A stretch of 64,000 nt of DNA from Podocnemis expansa (taxonomy: Eukaryota; Chordata; Testudines; Podocnemididae). Every line of letters starts with the position of its first letter. Position 1 is the first letter of the stretch. The position numbers and the translations under genes were made by a program. The stretch lies in NCBI GenBank assembly GCA_007922195.1, contig ML681992.1, positions 38,487,350-38,551,349 on the forward strand, written 5' to 3'. Positions 11,111 to 23,229 of the stretch are shown one piece after another. Under the pieces are notes generated by a model. That model saw nothing but the letters and a program-made list of their open reading frames with translations, searched no databases and had not been told where the DNA came from.

Positions 11111-11387
11111 TCTAGTCTTCGTTTTTATTTATTTTTAGAAGGAGGTGGTCTTGGTTTTGTTCTTTTTTTTTTTTTTTTAGATAAGTTCAAGGATATCAGT
11201 TTGGGATAGGAGAGAATGGGGAGCAACTGACTTCTCTGTCTACTGTCAGAGAGGTAAAGTTAGAACTGAGGGAGAGGATGGGGGGGGAGTGCATGCACCT
11301 CGCAGTTGGTGTGAAAATCACACTCCACAGCAGTGCGCACCTCTTCTCCCCCCACCCCGTGGGAAAACTGCGAAACAATCTCCGGTC

Positions 11388-11455
11388 TAGGTGTGGGGTA
11401 TTGTCACACACCTGAAGTGGAGCATCCAGGGACACCACTTGAACAAGAACAAATA
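11388..11455. repeat. DIRS copy A right terminus
   Basis: The sequence cacacctgaagtggagcat followed by gggacacc and cttgaacaagaac is the inverted counterpart of 5920-5965 and of the left terminus core. It marks the 5' end of the minus-strand element. Similar ends are at 33396-33447 and 47388-47437. Confidence 0.75.
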
Positions 11456-12668
11456 AATACAACATCCATAAAAACAATACGAGGACTAAAGAAAAATGAA
11501 ATGTATTAGTTGTTGATGAGCAAAAACAGCTCCCAAGTGCACCCTAATAATGGGGAAAAAAGGTCAATCTCTGGAACTGATGACAAGTGATAACTACTTG
11601 GACACGGCCAAAATGAAATTGCTTGATTTCAGAGACTAATACTGCCTTGTTGACAATTTGAGACTTTGAGAATTTGTACTTCCTTAGAGCATTTAACATC
11701 TATGTTTAATAAGGTGTTAGGATTTAGGCCATTTAGTATAGGGACTCTTCAGCTATTTAAATAGAGCCTATTTGGCCTTACAATGAGGAAAGAAATCTGG
11801 GAGCATGAGTTTTTCCTCACAAACCTTAACCATCTTAGACAAGCTGCAAGCAAGGAGAGGATACGTAATAGCCTTCAAGGCAAACTGGCCTTCTTGGAGA
11901 GAAAATACTGAAGCCATTCAATCACCCAGTTAAGTCCTCTGTTACTCTGCAGCAGAGTACTGAACTCTGATTTTGTTCTCTAACTAACATAAAGTTGACT
12001 GACACAGTTACATTTACACATGAAGAGCAATGAAGACAAGAGTCACACCACTACAATGGCTCCCATGGTGAGCAACATCACTCTTTCCCACATCTGTTGT
12101 GAGGATTCTACAGCCAGAATGGTTGAACAGATCAGAACAAATCTGAGCCCACACACAGACTCAAACTCAGTAGTGCACTTGTCATAAAGGCGTCCATTAT
12201 GGGTCCAATTGCTCTGCTCAGATTTCTTTGAGCTATCAATATGGAATGAAGAATAGTCAGTGACTGATGTCAGAAACCAGTCTTTTACAACTAAATTGAC
12301 CTTTTTTGTACACTGTTGTGATTTGCTACCTATGCATGAAATTTCTTAACAAATTGAACGTGATAGGGGTTAATGTGCAGCTGGCCTTCACACTTGGGGC
12401 CAACTGGAAGATTCCTCATGCAGCTGTGACCACAGACAATGTCATATATCACTGGTAAATATCTTGTGACAAGGTTTGATGGTAGTCTGATGGCTCTGAT
12501 CTTTGCTGATGAGGATGGTGCAAATTGGCTCCAAGTCAAACATATCCAAAGTGAGACACATTTAAACATATTTACCTTTTTTTAGGTCTAGTAGCCTAAG
12601 TTCTACAGTGCTTTAAATTGTCAGAAGCAAGTTTACTAGCCACTCCAGAATATATAAGAAGGCCCTAT
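11456..12668. other. intronic stretch, nothing assigned
   Basis: The sequence runs from the end of DIRS copy A to a MITE. It is moderately AT-rich, without long frames, and I recognise no repeat family. Confidence 0.35.
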
Positions 12669-13115
12669 GGCTATGTCTACATTAGCAAGCTTAGTTCAGA
12701 CGTGCTTAGTCTAAACCAAGCAGTGCCCAGTTAGTACGAGCTAACCACAGCTTTTTAGATCAAACTAACTTTTTAGTTTGAACTAGCCACACTTTTTTTC
12801 AGTTTGAACTAACTCTTTAGTTTGAACTAAAAAAAGCACAACTAGTTCAAACTAAAATTTAGTTTGAACTAAAAAACACGGTCAGTTCAAACTAACTGCT
12901 TAGTTTAAACTTATCTCATTCGAACTAGCATGGCTACATCATGTTAGTTCAACCTAAGTGCTAAATTCGAACTAATTGTATGAACTAAGTAGTTTGAACT
13001 AAGCTTAGCTTAGTTTGATTAGTTCAAACTAGGCAAAGCCTATTGTAGACAGGGACCAAATTAGTCCAGATTAAGCCTCCTTAATCTGGACTAGTTTGCT
13101 AGTGTAGACATAGCC
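12669..13115. mobile_element. TIR DNA transposon (MITE), 447 bp, palindrome-rich
   Basis: The ends ggctatgtctacattagcaa and ttgctagtgtagacatagcc are terminal inverted repeats. The three flanking bases are tat on the left and tac on the right, a near match to a 3-bp target duplication. The interior has about ten copies of AGTTTGAACT or its complement AGTTCAAACT. There is no coding sequence. The same outer TIR (ggctatgtccacac) bounds the element at 41252-42472. Confidence 0.75.
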
Positions 13116-15151
13116 TACAACACTAATTTTAGGCAATCTCCTAGCTCTCTGTTCAGGTGCCAGGGGAAATCTCTTTGGAGCAACCCAGAGCTGCAGTTGT
13201 AGGGAAGCCCTAATCAGCTGCAGCTAAAACATGCTCAGTGGAGATGTGATCTTCAAGGATTTAGCTACTGAGAATCTAAGATCCTTAGTGAACGTGTGCA
13301 AACTTTTTCAAAGGTTTATTATAACAGCCAAATTTGGGCACATTTTCACTAGAGAGGCGAAAGGTACATTCTGGCACAAAAGCCACCAACCTTCCAAATT
13401 TCAAATTCCTGCTCAAAAGCATGGCAGTGTTAGAGCTTTTTCAAAGAAAAAGGCTGCCAAATATTTTTTAACATGGGCAAAATAAAGCATTTTTCCTTAT
13501 CTTCTTTCTCAGAAATTTGTTTTAAGTGAAAATTTCTAAAAATATTCAGCTTAAGGCATAAACACAGCATAGAATATTTCAGACCAAATGTTTTGTAAAG
13601 TTATAAGGAACTGCAAACAGGAAACGATAAAAGAACATGTCTGGCAAACTTAACAGGCAGAGCTGTTAGCCCTATTTATAGTTCTACTCTATTCTAGATT
13701 CCACTTACATACTACAAACTGCAGACAACAGTTTGCACCTACTGACTGGCATTTGCCAAGTGTTCACATTAGCATTAGGAAGAACCTGGCTGATTGGTGC
13801 AAAAGGACTGTTGAAAAAATAAATCTATACAAATACTGTTAAAATGTGGAAGTTTAGTAGAAATATAATATAAAAAATAGAGGGCATTCCATGAGATTGT
13901 ATCTTGAAACTACAAACTCACTTTCACAAATACATACAATAAAAAGACCTCATGCACCATACTTCATCTTTTTCTTCACATTTCTTTTCAAACGTTTATG
14001 ATGAATAGTGTAAATTATAATTTGGATCAGTATGGGACCTTTAGAATCATGCAACTTGCTCTTTAATCTATGGCCATACAATTCCCTGCTTCATCTAGGA
14101 CAATTTGCAAGCTCCGGGATCCATGGAGGAAGAAGAGACTGAAGTTATTCCTGGCCTTTCTATGAGGTGCCCTCTAACATACTAAACCTATATGGCTGTA
14201 TATAATTTATATATTTATTTTTTTGTATAAAATATAATTTGCAAATGTGAAGAATCTGGGTGGGGGCTGGGTTTCAGTGTGATACACTGAGTTATTGCTT
14301 TCTTCTTCACCACAGCCATTATTCAAGATGGAATAAATTAAGCTTCAACTGAATTTCAACAGGCAATTATAGTAAAACAAACATAAAAAAAAAAAAAAGA
14401 CAAGAGTGCCCTGGAGTGCAACATTATTGGATTTTCTGTCACAGCATTAGCTCTTTCAGCGGTAACAGTGAAAATGGAAAGTTAGTGATTAAAAATATAC
14501 TATACATTTTATTGCTGTAATTACAATATCTTGAGCTTAATACTCTTTTCTTTTTATTTCTAAGAATAAAAGAGACAAGCAACATGTACATGTGCATTTT
14601 GGTATTGGGACAGTAATACACCGGTAGTAAAAGTGTTGGAACCTCTCAATACATACACATCAATTTGTCTCTAATAACAACATTCCTGGCAAACTGGCAA
14701 TGAGTTTCTGTCATAAAAGTTTAAATTAATCCTCTGAATAAACTTGAAGCCAATGACACTGAAAAGAATAACTACTAATGAAAAAAATGGGGGCAACAAA
14801 AGGCCTTAGCCTGATTTAGATTCAGTATCTCTCTTTGGAGTACTACAAAGGATATTTGTCCTGTTTTCAGTATCAACTATCAGGTGAAAGATCCTCACTA
14901 ACAACGATAAAAATCTGATGTGAAGATGCTAGGTGACACTCTCTAGGAGAGCAGCATTGACAGAATAAGGCCAGTGAAGTACCAAATAACTGAGGTTTAC
15001 GATGCCCTCATGGCACTGGCACAATCCAGAGAACTGAGGCCAGAATTCAACACAAATTGCAAAGCCTGCCAAACCGAATTACACATTTTAAATTTCTGGT
15101 ATAATTTGTGGTTTGACACAATATCCTGTTCCAAGTAACCATGGTAAGAAA
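13116..15151. other. intronic stretch, nothing assigned
   Basis: AT-rich intron with a short A run at 14385-14398 and no recognisable coding or repeat signal. An open frame at 13231-13485 (plus) shows no known motif. Confidence 0.35.
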
Positions 15152-15362
15152 AGGTTACTAACTGGGTGCAGTAACTGGACTTTTTTGAGTTGTGTGTCCC
15201 TGTGGGTGCTCCACTTGTGGTGTGGAGTATCCAAACGGACCACTCAAAAAAGAAGAAAAGGTTACTCGCTGGCTGAATAACTGGACTTCTTCGAGTTGTG
15301 TGTCCCTGTGGGTACTCCATGACACAAGTACAGCATCCACAGCGACCACTCAAAGAAGAAAC
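15152..15362. repeat. tandem pair of fused DIRS termini without a body
   Basis: Two direct copies of a unit of about 105 bp (15152-15256 and 15260-15362) each start ggttact with a gtaactggactt core like the DIRS left terminus, continue through gtgtgtccctgtgggt and a ctccac/ctccat core, and end in a ccactcaaa..agaag segment like the DIRS right terminus. Almost nothing lies between left-end and right-end sequences. A hAT transposase pseudogene starts directly after it. Confidence 0.65.
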
Positions 15363-15365
15363 AAG

Positions 15366-16140
15366 GCATTACAAACTCAGTTGATGGACACTGCAATCAC
15401 TACTAGACCAAAGAGAAGCTGCCTTAATCTTGCTGCGGCCTTCAGAGACAACATGTTTGAAGATGTCATCAATACTGCAAAAGAAATAGCAGAAGATGTA
15501 GGAGCTGAGACTGTCTTCAAGGATACCGGTATGACAGTTTGTATAAGAGGGAAAAGAGGAAGTGTTGAAAAATTCATAAGAAAAAAATCAAGAGAATTCA
15601 AGGGGAGGTTTTTGCTCACTTGTTGACACTGCTCGAGTGTCCACTGATAAAAGGTTCAGATAACTGAAGCACCACAAAAGGATATGGTGGTTTTTGAATG
15701 CCCTTACTTAGCTACCAGCAAACCGGAAAACATTCTTGAACAACTGCATGGAACTTCACCGGATACTGACATGTGGAAAATGTTCAGATGTCAATGATAA
15801 GGAGCTATGTGTTAAACTGGACAAGATCTGTCACAGTTTGCCGCACAAGAAGCACACTCTGCTCCAACCTCTCCAGTTCATTCTTGATGCACAGCTGAAG
15901 AACATTCTTCCTAACCTATGGATAGCTTTGAGGATACTGCTCCTGCTACCAGTCAGTCATGAGTGAGGAGCACCGGTTTTTGAAGCTTCGGCTCCTTTAA
16001 ACGTATCTTTGATAGATAACACCTGACAAAAGACAGACATCACTGGGTATGTTAGTGCTTGAAAATGTCATCAGGCAGTCTTTGGAGTTCTCTGATGCTG
16101 TGTTTCAGTTCACAAAGGCAAGAAAAGTGACTTTTTGAAC
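15366..16140 (+). pseudogene. hAT-family transposase remnant
   Basis: The reading frame at 15366-15626 continues from the DIRS termini into LAAAFRDNMFEDVINTAKEI and VGAETVFKDTG, typical of hAT/ZMYM1-like transposases. After frameshifts, 15736-15966 reads NNCMELHRILTCGKCSDVND and LKNILPNLWIALRILLLLPV, the C-terminal dimerisation domain. Further dimerisation-domain residues are readable to about 16140. The N-terminal half and the TIRs were not found. Host-domesticated relatives exist, but the frame breaks here argue for a dead transposon copy. Confidence 0.7.
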
Positions 16141-19100
16141 TCAAGGGCTAGGGTTAACATTTTGAGACTGTCACCAATTGTAACACTAATGCTGATCCAC
16201 CCAACGTTGGCACAAAATTCAATTTCTTGATGTTAGCATATATCAGTTATTTTAAAAACTAAACAGTATACAACAGACTAATGCTATTTGTTTTGCAAAT
16301 AATTTTGATTAATGAGATGCAAGGGGACCAAACAAATTCAAGTGTGGTTTAGTTTTGAGTAAGCACCTGTGACATTAAATCTGGTGTGGTGCTTAGCATA
16401 CATTCATTTTAATTCTGGATGTCATTACTGCTTTCTTAAAGAACATGAAGCCATAGGCAGTCTTAGCGGGTGCGCAGTGCAGGCACCTGCCCAGGGCCGC
16501 ATGGAGTGGAGAGGCCTTGCACTGCCTCTGTGGGGTCAGGGACCCAGCAGCGGCCCTGGCCAACCCAAGGGGGGGGTGGGGGCAAGAGGCTGGCAGTGAC
16601 CCTGGCAGGGAGGCCAGTGATGACCCCAGAGGAGCCCTGGGGGGCCAGCAGTGAGGTAGGTGGGTGGGCTGGCAGGTAAGCCAGGAGGCTGGTGGGGGAG
16701 CTTAGAGGTGGGCCTAGGCCCTGGTGAGGAAGTCTGAGAGGTTACGGGGGGGCGGGGTTTACTGGTGGGGGTCCAGGTGACATGGAGGGGTGAAAGTCAA
16801 GTCTGGGGCCCCTTGCGCAGGATGGGAGCTTCCTCCTTCATTTTTGCCTGGAGCTCAAGAATCCCTAAGACCTCCCCAACACGAAACTGAAGACATTATG
16901 TTAAATCTCTTTAAAAAAAATGTATTTCCATTATAATCAGTTTTTTCTAAAAAATGAGATGATAAAAACATGTGGAAAATCTAACCAATGGCTGTTAGAA
17001 TACACTATGGAGTTTGCTGTATGTGTGATTTCATCCAATAGGATAAGATGCATTTCAATAACACATGAAGTTAAAAGATAAAACCATATTTCTATATGTC
17101 AGCAAAATCAGTTTAAAGCAAATTGATCTGGTACTAGACTATTGAGATTCATAAGTTTTAACCTTTGACTTTTTCACTTCTTCAAATAAATCCATTTGAA
17201 TGTAGCTCCACTAATGATTTAAACATTTGAGAGAAAAGAAATAAGGTAGAAAGCTCTCTGTGAGCAAACTCTGTCTGCAAGCTTTCCTCAGAGATAATTT
17301 TAGACTTTGGGAAGCCTTCCTTTTTCTACGTTTAGGGACCGAGGAAGACAGAGAAGAAACCAAAGATGTAATTCTTGTCAGAATCAGGAGGTTTATCACC
17401 GGAGCCTAGAAAAGGAGAAGGTGGTGATGATGGTTGTTAATGGACAGACAACTTAGGAACAAGCAAACCCCTCCAAGCATGACTCCCATCGTATTTGTAA
17501 AGAGTTGTTTATGCAGTGATTTCAAAATCAGTCTCTCTAAGAAAAATGAGAATTTAAGTGAAAACCTGGTCTCACTGAAGTCAGAAGAATTTCTTCTTTT
17601 ACTTCAGTCACATCAATGTGGTTAGAATTTCAGCATCAGAATGCATAACCATCTTCTGATGAGATATTCCTGAAGAGCTATGGGTTGTGTGTGTAAAGTA
17701 GAGCCCTGACAAATTTGGGTTCCCGGGGTAGAGATTTGGGGCAGCAGATTCAATTGTACAGCAGGTCTCATGTTCAGGATAGATAACATTGGGTCAAAGT
17801 CAAAGTCCTACTTTTGTCCAGGTCTCTGCTATCCATTGCTCCACTCATGCTAAGACCCACACTGGAGACTTGTTGCCACTATACACAGATGTCCTCAGTG
17901 GGGAACTAGCTTCATTCTGTCCATTCACTGTAATGAAGGGCGGTACCTGATCAGTAGTGACTTCTGACAGGGGGAATTCTAATGCCCTCTAATTTAATAC
18001 AGTGGCATTGTTTGCTGTTTTGGAGTAGGATTTGATTGCATGACTAATCTACACAGAGAAACAGCAAGACAAAGAAATAATGCCACCAAAAAACCCAAAC
18101 ATGGAGTCAGAGGCCTAAATGGCCATGATATGTGAATAGTTGGTGGTGGTGGCAAAGGAACAGCAGACACAGGTTGTATCTGAATTCCCAAGCTTACAGG
18201 AGAGAAGCCTGGAATGTGCCATGGTCTTTGGCTTATTAGCTATTTCTATGGCCTTTCTGGGCATGCTTAATGCAGTCAGCCAATTTACACACTGGAGAAT
18301 TACTTCTTATGTGTACACAATTAGGTATTAATAATAAGCTAAATAATAAGCTGGTATTTCACATTTTGACTATGATCAATGATAAAAGAAAAGAATGACT
18401 AATGTTAAAAAAAAAAAAAAAAAACCAAACCAAACCAAAACCAAAAAAAAAGCCTTTGCACCTGCAAATAGTTTTGTGTTAAGAAAATCATGAAAACTTT
18501 TCTAGGCATTATTACTGCATCTTTTATTCAAAATCTAGCCCACCAAATCTAAGCAATTTCAAGTGCTAGGTCAATAAATAAAATGAAAAGTGTTAAATGA
18601 CTGCTGTGAGATACAACGTTGAGCATTAGCAAATTCAAAAGACAAGAATAAATCTTGAATCCAGGGCTGGCATAAAGAACCGACACATAACTGTGTAGTG
18701 GATGGGACATTATATACATAGTAAGGAAGAATGTTAATTTTTTGACCAGATGTGGGACCTCTGCAGTATACTAACTGTGCCAAGCAGTTGTTCTACAATA
18801 AAATCAATACTGAAGGCCTTTTCAAAAGACAAGTTATGGAATTATGTTGGGCACATTCTGTCCTGGCTCTTTTTTGAAAAAATCTGCTTGTAAAAAATGG
18901 AATTATTGCCATTTCAATTATTTCCACATGACCAACAACATCAGTTCTTGGAACTTAGTTAGCCGAAACAAATCATGCATCATTTGTTCATCATTTAAAA
19001 ATGTTACAGATTGAAACAATTTATTTTTGATCTATATTAATAGGAAATAGCTAGGTTTTTCATAGTGATTCATAAAACAAGAAAAGATCATTACTATATT

Positions 19101-19574
19101 TATCACATATGGCTCAACAGCTACTGGACTGGCATTGCAAACTACTGACTTCTAATCCAGGCAAAATATTGATCTACAAAAACAACAGTAGCATTATTTC
19201 AGTCATCTCATCCTTGACTTTAAGTCCCTTTTCCAGTTCCCTTTTTACCTTCACATAGGACACAAAGTTTAGTCCATATTTTTAAAATCTGTCATAATTT
19301 AGTTTCTCCTTCCATTTATCCAATCTTCTATCTCACTGTGATGCGACCTGTTCCCTTTGCCTTACCAGTAACAGCAGCCCCTTTCATTCGTTCCTCTACT
19401 TCTCTCACAAGCACTTTTCTCCATGTTTCCTTTTATGCGTGTAACAACCTCCACAAATGACTTTACACTGCCCTACTTTAGTCTTCATTTAAATCCTTTC
19501 TCAAGGCCCAGCTGTACTGACACACCCAGGTAAACCACCTACTGATAATGGATAAGGAAGTAAATAGTCTCTTA
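16141..19574. other. intronic stretch with a GC-rich island and A-rich tracts
   Basis: From about 16450 to 16830 the sequence turns GC-rich (ccagggccgc, ggggggtgggggc), with open frames on the plus strand that look compositional. A poly-A/CCAAA tract lies at 18405-18455. A pyrimidine-rich part at 19200-19510 resembles 50880-51190 in composition, but no family is assigned. Confidence 0.35.
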
Positions 19575-19866
19575 GGGCTTGTTTCAACTACACTGTCGGC
19601 TGATGTTAGGTATGCCAGTTGTGATGCTCAAGTAACGTAACTGTGGTTGATACACCTTATATTGACTAGGTGTGCTGGCTTCACCGTGCTGAGTTGGTGG
19701 GAGGTGCTCTCCTGTTGACATAGCTTATATTTCTCATTCCCGTAAAGCACCAGAAAGGAGAGTGCTTTGCCACTGACTGAGCATGTCTTCATTAGGTTTG
19801 ATCAATTGGTGCCTCTGCATTCATGGCTGTGGTGCCAATTTAGTGCCGTAATGAAGACAAGCCCTG
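19575..19866. mobile_element. putative MITE with agggcttgt termini
   Basis: The left end agggcttgtttcaacta and the right end taatgaagacaagccct are approximate inverted repeats about 290 bp apart. There is no coding potential and no clear target duplication. Confidence 0.5.
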
Positions 19867-20602
19867 AAAGACTGATAAGTTGTTCATCCTCTTCTGTTAT
19901 CACTGAAAGCTATGAAGGCTCCAAATTGTACACTTAGTTAAGAATACATGCAATTTTCTGTTTCTGGAACTGTTATCATGCACTTCACTGTGCTCTATAT
20001 CACATGTTGCATCTTTTCCCCATTCAGAGTGCAAGTTTAATAGGACAGAGGCTGACTTCACAAACATAAAGTGCACAGTATGATAGCCCTAATAATAATT
20101 TATTTTCTGTATATATACCTTGACTGGTTGCCAGACCTCTACAGAAAGTCTTGAGTGTGCCATGTTCAAAAGCTATGCATTCGCTGAGTCTCATATGCCG
20201 CGAATAACGACTATGATTCAGAGATGTCTGAGACTTGTCCTACACTTAAAACGTAGATTGATCTAGGCATGTCACTCAGTTTTGGAAAATTAAACTCTCA
20301 GAAAAACACTAAGGAATAAAATCAGCTCCTTTAACCTACAAAGAACCTTTAGAAGTACAATAATAGTAAAAAGAGCAGAACTGAATTTATTTAGTAATAA
20401 ATTAAATTCAGTAGCTATTCTTTTAAAAATACAGTATAATCAAAAAAATAGTTTGTTATATTAAAAAAGCTATATACTAGAAAGAAGTAAGCAAACCAAA
20501 ATCCTGATTTGCCCTTAAGTTCTAATGACTTATGATGTAGATAAGAACTGTAAAATAACATCAGAAAAAAAAAATACATGCTAGAAAACGCATCAAACTT
20601 AC
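19867..20602. other. intronic stretch, nothing assigned
   Basis: AT-rich intron sequence up to the donor of the DYNC2H1 exon at 20603-20675. I see nothing else in it. Confidence 0.35.
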
Positions 20603-20675
20603 CTAGGGCTCTACATGCAAAAAGGGCCATTGAACTCTGAAGTCTGTCTGGTCTGACAGCCTGGACCACAAGGAC
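20603..20675 (-). CDS. DYNC2H1: DYNC2H1 exon (RPDRLQSSMALFA segment)
   Basis: This 73-nt exon encodes VLVVQAVRPDRLQSSMALFA and then CRAL, ending in phase 1. The VRPDRL motif is characteristic of dynein heavy chains just before AAA6. The acceptor ends cataag and the donor is CTAG|GTAAGT. It sits between a 5.6-kb intron filled largely by CR1 and a solo LTR, and a 15.5-kb intron containing DIRS copy A. No disabling change is seen. Confidence 0.95.
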
Positions 20676-20784
20676 CTTATGATAAAGAATATTCATTAAG
20701 ATTCAAGTATATTAGAAGAGTGGTATCTCATAACAATCCTAAACCTAAAACTTTTCAACACACTTTTTACATAGGAGTCATTAG

Positions 20785-21115
20785 AGCCAGCCCAAGGTAT
20801 TTTCTCATCCTAGACACCTGAGATTTTGTGCCCCCCCCCCATGGCCAGGGCCAGGCCAGGCCAGATGGTGTCCCCCCATGCCCCCTCAAGCCTAGCCAGG
20901 TGGCGGGCAGGCACCACGCAGTCTGCAGGGACAAATCTCAGCGGTAGATTCGCTCCCCTGCCCGTGGCCCAATGCCGTTGGGGGCACGGCTCCCCCAGCC
21001 ATGGCCGACTCCCCCACGCAGCCCAATGCTGGCAGAGCACGGCAGGAGGCTTGTTTGTCCCAGCCCCATCCCACTACAGGCTGGCTAAGTGACCACCTAG
21101 GTCACCTTTATGAGC
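20785..21115. repeat. GC-rich interspersed insert, unclassified
   Basis: GC-rich sequence starting about ttagagccagcccaaggtat, with cccccccccc and repeated ggccagg units, is embedded in an AT-rich intron. The opening resembles widespread non-autonomous DNA elements of reptiles, but no TIR pair could be fixed. The open frames on both strands are explained by composition. Confidence 0.4.
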
Positions 21116-22194
21116 AGACCTGCTCTGGAAGTCATGCACACTAGACCACTGGAAAACTCCCTGGGGCAGGGGTCATGTCTTTATATATGGCTTATAGCAT
21201 TTACCATAGTGTTGTCCTAATATCTATTTGGGCCTCCAGAAACTAGGATTGTGTATATTTGGGGAATCACAGAACAGCTGCAGCATGGAATGCATCCTGT
21301 ATGGTTCTCTGCAGATTGTTACAGCTGACTGAGCTCTCCAAAATGGCTATTTTTGCTAAGGAGTTGTTATTGATTGGGAACTAGTGTATTTTTCTTTAAG
21401 TTAAAATAGTTGCTAAGCCCCTTATTTTTATGCCAGGATCAAACAAAACTTATCCATTTCAACTACACTTACAAGAACGCTTATTCAGGCTAGTTGACAC
21501 CATTAGTATATGTTCCAAAATTCACTAGAGGTGTTCACCATCTCACAGCATTGAGCTCTGCCATTTTAAAACATTAAAGCTTCAGACCTAAGTGCAAAAA
21601 ATATTTAAAAACCACACTACAGTGGGAGATGAGCACACAACAAAAAGGGGCAAGAGGATCTTCTACAGGGAAAGAGGTATTTATCACATTTAAGGATTTC
21701 TCCAGCTGCGTCCCTAGAAAAATAGACCCATTAGAAGAAACTGAAAGGAATAACACACTTCCCCAGCAAACATTTTAGCAAACTTTTGCTCAGCTGCTAG
21801 CTGGTCAATTTAGAAGAGAATAATTTATTAATTTCCAAAAGGATAGCTGTGTTAGTTTAGCTCATTAAAACAAACAAGGAGTCTTGTGGAACTTTTAGTC
21901 TTTAAAAGCGCCACAGGACTCCTTGTTAATTTATTAATGACACTGATAGGCACCATCTGACTTCTGCCACATATCTCTTATAATTCTAGATGAGAACAAT
22001 TTCCTCCCCCCTAATCCTTTAAAAATATTTGGAAATTAAGTGTAACTTGCCCACCCCTCCACACCCCACCCCACAAACACACTGTTTCAATACACAATTA
22101 AGACTGTAAATTAAACATTCTGAAGTTTAGAAAAGCAAAATCCAAAGGAGAAAATAATGCAACCTTAACTCTCTCTTCTGTGTGAGTTCCAGAA
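21116..22194. other. intronic stretch with one short foldback
   Basis: A short foldback at 21880-21930 (aacaaggagtcttgtgg against ccacaggactccttgtt) carries the end sequence of the hammerhead-bearing repeat family seen at 22195-22395. The remainder is AT-rich and unassigned. Confidence 0.45.
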
Positions 22195-22400
22195 CGGTAG
22201 CTGTGTTAGTCTGTATACAGCAAAAACCAACAAAACTCCTGTGGCACTTTAAAGACTAACAAATTTCTTCTGGGATAAGCTTTTGTGGGCTGCAATCCAC
22301 TTCACCATATGCAGCTTACATCTGACACAGTGGGTTGGAGCCCATGAAAGCTTATGCCCAAAGAAATCCGTTAGTGTTTAAGATGACACAGGACTTCTAC
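22195..22400. repeat. inverted pair of a hammerhead-bearing repeat
   Basis: The left half (ctcctgtggcactttaaagac... ataagcttttgtggg) is the approximate reverse complement of the right half (agcccatgaaagcttatgcc ... gatgacacaggactt). The right half contains, at 22322-22358 on the plus strand, CTGACAC, a stem agtggg/gccca-t and GAAAGCTTATGC, close to a type I hammerhead ribozyme core but with a changed second box. The family resembles the ends of Penelope-like elements; that name is an inference. Confidence 0.5.
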
Positions 22401-22488
22401 TGTCTCTTCTGTATGTACATTAGAATATAATCATCTGTATTGTAGATACATATAAAATCTATATATGGTTATAGAAAACATTATAGAA

Positions 22489-22955
22489 CAGGCACGGCCA
22501 AACTGCAGCTCGGGAGCCACATGTGGCTCTTGAATGAAAAGTTGTGGCTCTGAGAAGAATGTCACCAAATCAGTTTAGGAAAACAGCCCCAGCCTAGGAG
22601 TTCATGAGGCGGCTGGGACTGCGGGGAGAAGCGGAGAATGATCAGGGATGGCAGGGAGAAGTGCGGCATGGTCGGGATTTTAAAAAACTTGCCATGAGCC
22701 TGCAGTCTTCTACATTGAGCAGCAGCTATTTACTGTATAGTGCTAATTTTTGTGGTAACCTCAAGTAATTATTAGAATCTGACATTAGTAGGATCAATAT
22801 TTGTCCTCTTTCTATGATAAAATTAAAGTATGCAATGAATTTTAAACATAGTCATTTTGAAGTAAACGTATATGGTTACATGCCTCAGTGTGGCTCTCGA
22901 AGGTTTAATAATCAACTTGTGCAGCTCTTGAGTTCCATAAGTTTGGCCACCCCTG
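22489..22955. mobile_element. non-autonomous hAT-like MITE in CR1
   Basis: The ends caggcacggccaaactgc and aagtttggccacccctg are inverted repeats of the CAGGGGTGGCCAAACT type, 467 bp apart. The flanks do not show a clean 8-bp duplication. It carries the gtggctc-type internal sequence typical of such MITEs and no transposase. Confidence 0.65.
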
Positions 22956-23065
22956 TAAAATGCAGGACTGGAAGCAACCTCAATCAATCATCTACTCCAC
23001 CTTCCTGCACCAAGGCAGGCAGAGTAAGTATTAACTAAACTATCCTGAAAGGTATTTATCTAACA

Positions 23066-23229
23066 CAGTGGCTCAATACATGGGTCATTTGTGGCCCAGT
23101 CAGGGCACAGCTTTGGCCCACATTACACTGTTGGGGCCACCCGGCAGTAATATATTGTGTGGATGTGGTCCATATAATAGAGAGACATGCATATGTCACA
23201 CACAGTGATACACAGGAAGAGAACTACTG
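23066..23229. mobile_element. short hAT-like MITE in CR1
   Basis: The element begins cagtggctcaata and ends gaactactg, short inverted ends of the CAGTGGTTC type. The flanks atctaaca and gtctaacc agree at 6 of 8 positions, and excision restores the CR1 phrase tttatctaacct. Its length is 164 bp. Confidence 0.65.

Larger units (their letters stand above)
5566..11455 (-). mobile_element. DIRS-type retrotransposon, copy A, near full length
   Basis: A 5.9-kb element lies in intron 20602-5140 in the same orientation as the host gene. Read on the minus strand it has a terminal repeat, gag, RT/RNase H, tyrosine recombinase and a second terminus with an internal complementary region. Both ends have the inverted-repeat sequence type shared with copies B and C (ctgctccacttcaggtg-like cores). 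DIRS elements insert by a tyrosine recombinase and leave no target duplication; none is seen here. All coding frames are broken, so the copy is dead. Confidence 0.88.

Noticed and set aside
16369..16679. Plus-strand ORFs in the GC-rich island
   Set aside because: Composition only; no domain, no splice or promoter support.
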